Below are positions 57,405-64,000 of a DNA stretch of 64,000 nt, piece after piece. This stretch comes from Cellulophaga sp. F20128 (GTDB taxonomy: Bacteria; Bacteroidota; Bacteroidia; Flavobacteriales; Flavobacteriaceae). How positions within the stretch are numbered: the first letter of the stretch is position 1; every line of letters starts with the position of its first letter. Location of the stretch: the NCBI RefSeq assembly GCF_023015805.1, contig NZ_JALKBA010000001.1, positions 432,046-496,045 of the forward strand, written 5' to 3'. The translations under genes were made by a program, and so were the position numbers. Below the pieces are notes generated by a model, which did no database searches, had not been told where the DNA came from, and saw only the letters and a program-made list of their open reading frames with translations.

Positions 57405-58583
57405 TTAAATAAAATCCCCTCGTACATCTTCTGCATCCGGAACATCATGTCCTTTCTCATCATGTGTATGCTCGTGGTCATGCTCTGCTACAGCCATACC
57501 AATAAACAAAGCAGAAAGCATTGTAAATATATAGGCTTGCAAAAAGGCAACCAAAATCTCAATCAAGGTTATAAAAAATGACAACCCAAAAGACAATGCT
57601 GTTGAGCCTACTGCCCCCATTGATTCTTTCATGGTTACCATTATCGCAATAAGGCTCATCACTACAATATGCCCTGCTGAAATGTTTGCAAAAAGTCGAA
57701 CTAAAAGCGAGAAAGGCTTTATTAAAAAAGCACCTGCAAGCTCTATGATTGCCAATACTGGACGTATTAAATAAGGCACTCCTGGCATCCACAACATGTG
57801 CATCCAATAATCCTTATTACCACTAAAGGTGTAGATCACTAAGGTAAAAATAGCCAAAGCTGCAGTTACCGCAATTTGTCCTGTTACGTTAAAACCTAAA
57901 GGTGTTAAACCCAATAGATTTAAAATCCAGATAAAAAAGAATACGGTTAATAGGTAGCCTGTAAATTTTCTGTATTTCTTTTCTCCAATATTAGGTCTGG
58001 CAATCTCATCTCTAACATAGATTACCAAAGGCTCTAAAACTCTACCCAATCCCTTTGGAATGGTATTGTTTTTATATTGTCTAGCCAATGAAGAAAAACC
58101 AAATAACATTAAAAGACCCACTAACAAAATACCAAAGACACTTTTAGTAATAGAAAAATCTAAAACTTTACTCGCATTGGTTGCGTGGTGGGCTTCATCA
58201 AAGCTAACTTTAGTTGCTCCTGCCTCTAACTCATATATCTTACTGTGAATTTTAGCGAATTTTAATCCGTTTTTCTCTACAACAACATGGCCGTCATCAT
58301 TGTGATGAAATTCAGAAGACATAAAGGCGGTTACACCATTACTTGTCCAAAGAATTACCGGAAGCGGAAAACCGATGTGCTTACGTTCGTTTGCATCATT
58401 GGTATAGGAGAAAAAATGAAAATCGTGAGAATCTTTAATATGGTGCAAAATATAATCTGCAACTTCCTTATCTCCACTTATCTGTGAATCGTTACTTTGA
58501 TGCTCTTTTTCTTGGGCAAATGAATGGGCTCCAAATACTAGGGCAACTACTATAAGAATTTTCTTGAAAAATGTATTTCGCAT
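57405..58583 (-). CDS. atpB: ATP synthase a subunit with signal-like N-terminus
   Basis: A 392-residue subunit, longer than the roughly 270 residues of E. coli. The extra N-terminal part (1-130) begins with a signal-like segment (FFKKILIVVALVFGAHSFAQ) and then a soluble domain; the conserved membrane core begins at about 150. The essential arginine is in LLVRLFANISAGH. The C-terminal tail is His/Asp-rich (EHDHEHTHDEKGHD), a feature I do not connect to a known role. Long N-termini of this kind occur in Bacteroidota. Confidence 0.95.
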   Translation of the reverse strand: MRNTFFKKILIVVALVFGAHSFAQEKEHQSNDSQISGDKEVADYILHHIKDSHDFHFFSYTNDANERKHIGFPLPVILWTSNGVTAFMSSEFHHNDDGHVVVEKNGLKFAKIHSKIYELEAGATKVSFDEAHHATNASKVLDFSITKSVFGILLVGLLMLFGFSSLARQYKNNTIPKGLGRVLEPLVIYVRDEIARPNIGEKKYRKFTGYLLTVFFFIWILNLLGLTPLGFNVTGQIAVTAALAIFTLVIYTFSGNKDYWMHMLWMPGVPYLIRPVLAIIELAGAFLIKPFSLLVRLFANISAGHIVVMSLIAIMVTMKESMGAVGSTALSFGLSFFITLIEILVAFLQAYIFTMLSALFIGMAVAEHDHEHTHDEKGHDVPDAEDVRGDFI

Positions 58584-58618
58584 ATTGCTTTAAAAATATC
58601 GGTCTCTAAAAATCGGTG

Positions 58619-58626
58619 CAAATGTA
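58619..58626 (-). promoter_or_regulatory. -7 element of the atpB promoter
   Basis: Minus strand TACATTTG followed by CACC, an exact TAnnTTTG, 36 bases before the atpB start. The -33 side is a T-rich run without a clear TTG. It would let atpBEFHAG be expressed apart from the upstream genes. Confidence 0.55.
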
Positions 58627-58701
58627 CGCTTTTATCCCAAAAAGAAAAAAGCATTTTTGCGTTTATTTTAAAGCTATGCAGAAAGTATAGACAAACTAAA
58701 T

Positions 58702-59091
58702 TTAGTCTAATTTATGAAGCACTTTAGCCATAAAGTAGGTTTCTATCCCCAAACAGATGGCATACGGGACAAAAAAAGATGCGAATTCTAGCGCATTTAT
58801 GTTTCCATCTGCCTTAAAATCAGCATAAAAAAACACAAAAAAGAATAAAAATTTTAAAAAACTACCCCCTATAAAGAAAAATCCCAATTGATTTTTATAC
58901 CGATTTTGCAAAACATAGACCAAAGCAAAAATTACAGTAGCTAAAATAGCATTTAAGCTATAAGACAGCACTATCTTATTTGCAAACAAAGGTTCCTTTA
59001 ACATATCTAACACCAATACATGCAATCCAAAAACAACAATTGTAACTAGGGTAATGGTAGCCAAAAAGGAAACTAGCAACTTGTGCTTCAT
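58702..59091 (-). CDS. Small membrane protein next to AtpZ
   Basis: A 129-residue protein with about four membrane segments (about 6-28, 42-62, 70-95 and 105-125). It lies 2 bases after atpZ and 118 bases before atpB, in the place where AtpI occurs in other ATP synthase operons. Sequence likeness to AtpI is not obvious by eye, so I only suggest an assembly or ring-related role by position. Confidence 0.75.
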   Translation of the reverse strand: MKHKLLVSFLATITLVTIVVFGLHVLVLDMLKEPLFANKIVLSYSLNAILATVIFALVYVLQNRYKNQLGFFFIGGSFLKFLFFFVFFYADFKADGNINALEFASFFVPYAICLGIETYFMAKVLHKLD

Positions 59092-59093
59092 TC

Positions 59094-59330
59094 TTAATAT
59101 TTAATTTTTTTTAATTGCAAAACAACAACCCAAATAGAAATTGCCACACCTAAAAGCGTAGCAATTATCATAAAAATTTCGTTGGTAGTTTTGAAATAGG
59201 AATCCAGCCATAATCCGCCTTTATTGGCAAAATAAATGATGGCTCCCATTTGAAAAGCAATCCCAGACAGCATTGCTGCATTCTTTAATTGACTTGGTTT
59301 ATTCTTCTTAGGAGGCTTTGGTATTTCCAT
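59094..59330 (-). CDS. atpZ: AtpZ/AtpI-family membrane protein
   Basis: A 78-residue protein with two membrane helices (about 18-35 and 50-72) and the turn GGLWLDSYF, as in the F0F1 ATPase-associated AtpZ/AtpI family linked to assembly or cation supply. Start 59330 (MEIPKPPKKN) was chosen over 59363 because it gives the usual basic N-terminus; it overlaps the bactofilin gene by 23 bases. Confidence 0.85.
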   Translation of the reverse strand: MEIPKPPKKNKPSQLKNAAMLSGIAFQMGAIIYFANKGGLWLDSYFKTTNEIFMIIATLLGVAISIWVVVLQLKKIKY

Positions 59331-59730
59331 TACTAACAGGCTGTTTAGGTGCATTAGGAGCAACGTTATTTTTACCCTTCATAACACATGAGGCATTAAA
59401 GGTGGCACCTGGTTCTACGGCAAGTTTGGTAACAGACACGGTACCTTCAATTACAGCAGAGGCTTTTAATGATAATAATTCTGCAACTAACAATTCGCCA
59501 TTAAAACCGCCTTCTATGTCAGCATTAACGCATTCTACCTTACCGTGAATAAAGCCCTCTTTACCAATGACTACTTTACCAGAAGTTTTTACATTGCCTT
59601 CTAATTTTCCATCAATTCTAAAATCGGCTTCAGAGATAATATCTCCTTTAATTTTTGTGTTTTTTCCTATTCTGTTAGGCTGTCCGCCCATATCTACCAC
59701 ATCTCTGGGTTTGCTCTTGTCTGAAAACAT
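59308..59730 (-). CDS. Bactofilin
   Basis: A 140-residue bactofilin, a self-assembling right-handed beta-helix cytoskeletal protein. Repeated short strands with I-x-G-x-I turns run from about 24 to 115 (IKGDIISEADFRIDGKLEGNV, given as an outline of the repeats), flanked by short disordered ends. It could anchor envelope complexes. It lies 4 bases after sprE, and its 3' end overlaps atpZ. Confidence 0.9.
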   Translation of the reverse strand: MFSDKSKPRDVVDMGGQPNRIGKNTKIKGDIISEADFRIDGKLEGNVKTSGKVVIGKEGFIHGKVECVNADIEGGFNGELLVAELLSLKASAVIEGTVSVTKLAVEPGATFNASCVMKGKNNVAPNAPKQPVSNGNTKAS

Positions 59731-59734
59731 TTTG

Positions 59735-62290
59735 TTACGGTTTTGGGGTTAATTGTATTCTTTTGTACTCACCAATATTTTTGTGAACTTGTATTACTTT
59801 ATAGTTGTTGGATAAAATTACAAAATTCTCGTTATGAACCTTATAATCTTTATTGTTTTTTAATAATTCAGCATACCCTAAGGCGTAATCTTTGGATGCA
59901 AAGCCATGCACTACTACAAACTGAGTTTCTAAATTGTATACGTCTTTAGAGACACTATTTCTATATTTTAAATCATCAATAGATTTATTCAACAAAGCTA
60001 TTAGCTCCTTTGCCTTGCCATCATTAGTGCTTTTAAAAGGAAAAACAACTTTCCAACTTCCTTTAGAGGATTCCTCTTCATTTGTAAACTCTTTTTGTGC
60101 CAATTGTGGAATTTGGTTGGCTACCATTTCTTGCGCACGTTTTCCTTCAGGGTTGTTGGGATAATTCAAGGCCACATAGTTTAACGCTTCTTTAAATGCC
60201 TCAAAACCTTGTATTCTGCCCGTGGCCATAGCCTTTAACATTTCAAATTTAGGTGCAATTTCATCACCTGTATACCTGTTTATGTTTTCTTCTGCAGCCG
60301 TAATAACCTTTAAATACTCCTGGTTTTCATACATTTTATACAGGAGTGTATACCTGCCTTCTGGCGTATCATTATTGCTTTCTATAATTGCCTGTGGGTT
60401 TAGTAGTAATTCTGCATATCTAGAGCCTTTATGATTTTTAATAATATCATCCTTCATAGCAATTGTCAAATTACTTCCAGACTCCTCATAGATTTTATAC
60501 AGATTGTATTTAGAGGGCAATAGTAAACGCTCTTCAGGATTAGACTGCAAAACATTTTCCAGTTTAGCAGCGGCCAACATATTCTCTTTAAACTTCTCTT
60601 TATAAATTAATCCCAGTTGGTAATTTGCGAAATTCCGTTCTGTTCTCAGGCTATCTACAACCCTTACATTGGTTGGAATTCTATCAGTATAAAACTCAAC
60701 CGTATATTTTTGATCTTCCGCTGCCTCCGTATTCGTTGCTGTTATATCTGTAATTCCTGTGCCTTCGTCTATTGCCGCTGGCATTACAATACTCTTATTA
60801 GACCACCTCCAGTTATCTTCTAACTTCCGAGTGCCCCAAGCCGTTCTAAAGTCTGTTTTACCATAGCCCAAACTCGTTACATTGTAAAAATAAAAATTGC
60901 CTTTGCTTTGTTTGCCGGCTTTTGAAGCCGCAAATGCTGCAATTCCAGAATTTTGACGTTCTTTTTCTTTTTTGGCCGCAGCTTCTTCTTTTGCTTTTAG
61001 GCTTGTTATATAATTCTCAAAATAGGAGATTTGCTCCGCTTTTGGCATATTGTATACGGTAATGACACTGTCTGTATACTGTACAATGTCTTCATATTTG
61101 ATGACATCTTCTAAGTTGTCTAATTTCTTTTTAATAGCCCTGTATTTTTTACTAGTATCCACAAGGTTGGTTAATGTACTATCAAAATAGGCTCCTGCAT
61201 CTTTGTAATTGTTATTATCAAAATAGAACTCACCTAGGTTTTCATAGTTGAGGGCATTCAACCTAGCGTCATTAGTTGTGGCTTGTATGGATTTATTAAA
61301 ATAGACTATAGATAAACTATCGTTCTTTTTCTCCAAATGAAACTGGGCAATTTGCCTATAAATTTTATCTAAAAACGGGCGATTTTCCCGGTCTTCTTCT
61401 AAATCTGTAAGGTATTCAATGATTTCTTCTGTATTGCTTGCCGTAATTTCCGTATTCATGATCTTCTGCAAATGCGCATTGATAAGGTAAACACGGGGCG
61501 ACTTTCTATTGAGGTCTATAATTTTATGAAAGGCGTAATTGGCACTATCTTTCTTATTTAATTGATTGTACAACTGTCCAATGATAAAATAAAACCTTCC
61601 TTTTTCTTCTGGTTTATTAGTATAGGCCGATGCTCTTTTTAATTGCTGAATAGCAGTATCTGGAGCATTTAGGTTGATATATGCCTGCGCCATAATTGCT
61701 CTGGCATCTGCATACTCTTGATCCGTAAGCTTATCATATTTAAAAAGATCCTTTAGATTTTTTAAGGCAAGCTCTTCGTTTTCTAATCGGATATTGGTTT
61801 TCTCTCTCCAAATACGGGCTTCGTTAAATTTATCACTCTGCTCGTAATTTTTAAGCACATAATTAAAAGCTTCTAGCGCAGGAATAAAGCGTTGGTCAAA
61901 ATAACGCGCCTTTCCCAGCAGCAAAAAAGCTTCATCTGTCTGTGGATTGCGCTCCCTATCTTTTATCACCATACTGTGTTTTTGTATGGCTTTGGTTGCT
62001 TTTTCTTCGGCAATTACAAAATTAGGATTGTTGTTTTCAGAATCTAATTTTACATCATCTGTAACTTCTAGGCGTTCAACTGGCAGAATATCCCAATAAT
62101 TATCTTTGTAATTGGCATTGAGTTCTTCCCTGCCTTTTTCAAAAGAAATATTACCATTGTACAGCACATTAAACTTTGTGTTTAATGCGTGCCACTCTCT
62201 ATTAACTAGGGCGTCTTTTTTAGTAGAACAAGCATTAAAAAACAATGTTCCTAATACTACCGTTCCCAATATTTTTGTTTGAAGCTTCAA
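59735..62290 (-). CDS. sprE: Type IX secretion lipoprotein SprE/PorW
   Basis: An 851-residue periplasmic lipoprotein (LFFNAC, Cys21) full of tetratricopeptide-like helical repeats (about 95-500), needed for type IX secretion and gliding in Flavobacterium johnsoniae. Marks include WHALNTKFNVLYNGN (about 33-47) and, after the repeats, FYFYNVTSLGYGKTDFRTAW, typical of this family. A SPOR-like end reads FVVVHGFASKDYALGYAELL. It starts the run sprE-bactofilin-atpZ-membrane protein-atp. No exact promoter element was found upstream. Confidence 0.9.
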   Translation of the reverse strand: MKLQTKILGTVVLGTLFFNACSTKKDALVNREWHALNTKFNVLYNGNISFEKGREELNANYKDNYWDILPVERLEVTDDVKLDSENNNPNFVIAEEKATKAIQKHSMVIKDRERNPQTDEAFLLLGKARYFDQRFIPALEAFNYVLKNYEQSDKFNEARIWREKTNIRLENEELALKNLKDLFKYDKLTDQEYADARAIMAQAYINLNAPDTAIQQLKRASAYTNKPEEKGRFYFIIGQLYNQLNKKDSANYAFHKIIDLNRKSPRVYLINAHLQKIMNTEITASNTEEIIEYLTDLEEDRENRPFLDKIYRQIAQFHLEKKNDSLSIVYFNKSIQATTNDARLNALNYENLGEFYFDNNNYKDAGAYFDSTLTNLVDTSKKYRAIKKKLDNLEDVIKYEDIVQYTDSVITVYNMPKAEQISYFENYITSLKAKEEAAAKKEKERQNSGIAAFAASKAGKQSKGNFYFYNVTSLGYGKTDFRTAWGTRKLEDNWRWSNKSIVMPAAIDEGTGITDITATNTEAAEDQKYTVEFYTDRIPTNVRVVDSLRTERNFANYQLGLIYKEKFKENMLAAAKLENVLQSNPEERLLLPSKYNLYKIYEESGSNLTIAMKDDIIKNHKGSRYAELLLNPQAIIESNNDTPEGRYTLLYKMYENQEYLKVITAAEENINRYTGDEIAPKFEMLKAMATGRIQGFEAFKEALNYVALNYPNNPEGKRAQEMVANQIPQLAQKEFTNEEESSKGSWKVVFPFKSTNDGKAKELIALLNKSIDDLKYRNSVSKDVYNLETQFVVVHGFASKDYALGYAELLKNNKDYKVHNENFVILSNNYKVIQVHKNIGEYKRIQLTPKP

Positions 62291-62574
62291 AATTGTATCT
62301 ATTCTTACCTAAACAAAACAGAAAAACAAGGGTATTATTATGTTTAAGGTCGTTAATTTTTGTATTTATTTTTATTTGCAGCTATCATACAGAAATAGAA
62401 ACGAAAAGCTTGTACATTATCTGTTCTGATGGAAACTTTTTCGAGCATAAAAAAAGCACAATAGAAATAACTTTTTATGGTCCTATTACCAGCTTAATTA
62501 TTTAGGATAAAGATACCAATTTTTTAAAATAGGGGTATTTTAAACATCTCATTTGTAAAATACAAAGCAGCCAG

Positions 62575-63409
62575 TTACTCCAAGGACAACTCCTCTACGG
62601 TACATTTTTTTTCCACACCATTTATAAAACCATCATTAGCGGTTATCTCTAAGGGATAATAGTGATCTAGAATTTCAGATAGGTTTGTGAATGGATGGTA
62701 TTTGCACTTAATTTCTTCCGTAACATAAAGTACTTGGGTTGAAGTAGGCCCTAGGAATTCCTTATATTTTTCTTTAAATTCTGAAGACATCTCAATTTCA
62801 AACAAGTTTAGGGATTTAAAAAAAGGATCTGTTTTAGTGATCACCACCTTAAAACAGTCTAACCCATAATGTTTTTTCTAATTTCCCTGTACTCATATAT
62901 TTTAAGGTCTTCATTGCTATCTTTTATTGGGACACTGAATGTAAATTCGTCAAGGACCAAAATGGAATCTTGTAGGGTATAATTTCTTTGCTTGCCGGTA
63001 CTTCTGTTAATTACCGTTACCTCTCTGTTTTCATCCAATGGATGACGTTTTATTTGGTGATTAATTATGGAATCTTCAAACGTATAACTATGTTTTTGTG
63101 GCGACCGCACAATTTTTCGCGGGTCTAGCATAATGTCTAGTGCCGGTAAAATTCTATTTTCTATATGCTTGTTTAGCGCCACGGTATCATGAGCCACCCC
63201 CTGTGCTAAGGTGATTTCTTTAAACATGTCTTTGAACATGTTTACGACAACTGGTTTTTAAGTTGTATGGACGAATCTAATTTTTGATTGCTGAATACAT
63301 TTTTCTCAACCGAAAAAATCATTTTCCCGTATTTCGGAACCGTGCCTTTGTCTTGACCGTACAAAAAAGGGATTGCTACAAAGAAAAATAGGTAAAAGAG
63401 CTGTTTCAT
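62575..63409 (-). pseudogene. Secreted protein gene broken by two -1 frame shifts in A-tracts
   Basis: Three frames on the minus strand read as one protein. Part 1 (63409-63242) starts with a signal peptide (MKQLFYLFFFVAIPFLYGQ) and stops at 63242. Part 2 (open from 63257 to a stop at 62859) would join at an A5 run (63255-63259). Part 3 (open from 62877 to 62575) would join at an A6 run (62872-62877). Adding one A at each run gives a single 278-residue frame without stops. The second break sits on A_AAA_AAC in the phase expected for -1 ribosomal slipping (AGA AAA AAC, then CAT TAT GGG). Causes could be real decay, sequencing error in homopolymers, or programmed slipping. I do not recognise the family. 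Confidence 0.7.
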
Positions 63410-63500
63410 AAGTTACAATTTAAAGCTAGGTAGGTGTAACCTGGCTGTTATGGTTTATGTGATTGTTATATCAGTAACTTTCCAGAGTTGGTGTAAAATA

Positions 63501-63845
63501 CTAGAAAGTTAAATTACCTTCTTTCCATTCTTTAATGATCATTTTAGCATTAAAAGAATTTGTTTCTCCATTGGCTATATCTTCTAAAACTTTTAACGCC
63601 TCTTTTTCATAAACATTTAAAAGATACCTTGCAGACCAAGACCTTACTTTAAAGTTTTCGTGTGACAATAATGCTTTCATTTCTGTAAATGCATTTTCAT
63701 TTTTTATATATTCAAAGGCTTCTACTATACCTTTATATGATAGGTTTGCGATTTTAGAATCTGGAATCTCACCTGTTGTCATTCCGTGGATTGTAGCATA
63801 ACCAATAAACCCATTAATTGCATCTTTTACAGCTAAATATTTCAT
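63501..63845 (-). CDS. HEAT-like small protein, DUF2019-like
   Basis: A 114-residue, all-helical protein resembling the DUF2019 family: VRSWSARYLLNVYEKEALKVLEDIA followed by SFNAKMIIKEWKEGNL (both given as outlines, about 67-113). Proteins of this kind appear as small cytoplasmic proteins of unknown role, sometimes near toxin genes. There is no partner toxin in the window. Confidence 0.55.
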   Translation of the reverse strand: MKYLAVKDAINGFIGYATIHGMTTGEIPDSKIANLSYKGIVEAFEYIKNENAFTEMKALLSHENFKVRSWSARYLLNVYEKEALKVLEDIANGETNSFNAKMIIKEWKEGNLTF

Positions 63846-63881
63846 CTTATAAATTTACTTAATTATTCCATAGATTGCATC

Positions 63882-63992
63882 TCAACCTTCTTGTTTTAAG
63901 ATTTTAACACCCCAATCATATTGTTCTTGAAAAGATTTATCCTTTACCCATTCCCTAAATATTTTCCCATCAGTAAATTCTTGTATGGATAG
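63882..63992 (-). other. C-terminal coding fragment at the window edge
   Basis: A 36-codon stretch on the minus strand, containing REWVKDKSFQEQYDWGVKIL, stops at 63882 and is bounded upstream by TAA at 63993-63995. Its composition is protein-like rather than random, so it may be the tail of a larger gene, possibly broken near the edge. The window ends before this can be decided. Confidence 0.3.
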
Positions 63993-64000
63993 TTAATATG

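Noticed and set aside
62245..62505. An 86-codon open frame on the plus strand overlapping the sprE start
   Set aside because: Rich in Phe, Ile and Leu as expected from AT-rich non-coding DNA, and overlaps the start region of a certain gene.

Overview
The window reads as chromosomal DNA of a low-GC, Gram-negative member of the Bacteroidota, most likely family Flavobacteriaceae. The evidence is: a gliding-motility lipoprotein (GldH) and the type IX secretion lipoprotein SprE/PorW; carboxypeptidase-regulatory-domain TonB receptors and outer-membrane barrels; a split ATP synthase locus without beta and epsilon; an SdhCAB-type succinate dehydrogenase; and several promoters that match the Bacteroidota consensus TTG-N17..23-TAnnTTTG rather than the E. 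coli one. The genus cannot be decided from the sequence. I found no rRNA, tRNA, insertion sequence, prophage or CRISPR array. Most of the window is ordinary housekeeping DNA; the accessory-looking parts are 17-27 kb, 30.7-39.7 kb and 62.5-64 kb.

Layout. 0-6.7 kb: GNAT acetyltransferase, a CorA transporter with an altered signature motif, a hotdog thioesterase, an HU-CCDC81/SPOR protein, dprA, trpS and plsC. 6.7-9.3 kb: lipoprotein, ECF sigma factor and a Dma-like protein that appears to join an inner-membrane anti-sigma segment to an outer-membrane barrel. 9.4-17.3 kb: recA, trhO, then a run ricT-gldH-pbp1A-scoA-scoB. 17.4-27.1 kb: an unannotated 33-residue microprotein gene with a strong terminator, an outer-membrane barrel, a LytTR/LytS-type two-component pair, a thioredoxin-like protein, and a TonB receptor paired with a beta-propeller phytase lipoprotein. 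27.1-30.6 kb: sdhCAB. 30.7-39.7 kb: rimK with a zinc amidohydrolase-like partner, a DJ-1 lipoprotein, and a secreted three-gene operon (Asp-box propeller, PVC-type haem protein, zincin). 40-46 kb: aminopeptidase P, OmpA-family protein, dut, a flippase and a lipoprotein. 46-53 kb: glgA-glgC-glgB-GH31 glycogen operon. 53.4-62.3 kb: sprE, bactofilin, atpZ, a membrane protein and atpB-E-F-H-A-G. 62.5-64 kb: a secreted-protein gene broken twice in A-tracts, a DUF2019-like gene and a fragment at the edge.

How genes fit together. The glycogen operon makes ADP-glucose (GlgC), polymerises it (GlgA), branches it (GlgB) and has an alpha-glucosidase for turnover. Succinate dehydrogenase and the ATP synthase are the respiratory part. 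SprE and GldH belong to the gliding/type IX secretion machinery, and the sprE-bactofilin-atpZ-atp order puts secretion next to energy conversion. The TonB receptor plus surface phytase looks like a phosphate-scavenging pair. No single locus is clearly an undescribed system. The best candidates for a second look are the twice-broken secreted gene with a correctly phased A_AAA_AAC slip site, the 33-residue microprotein, the secreted propeller/haem/zincin operon, the RimK plus zinc hydrolase pair, and the lipoprotein-sigma-Dma unit.
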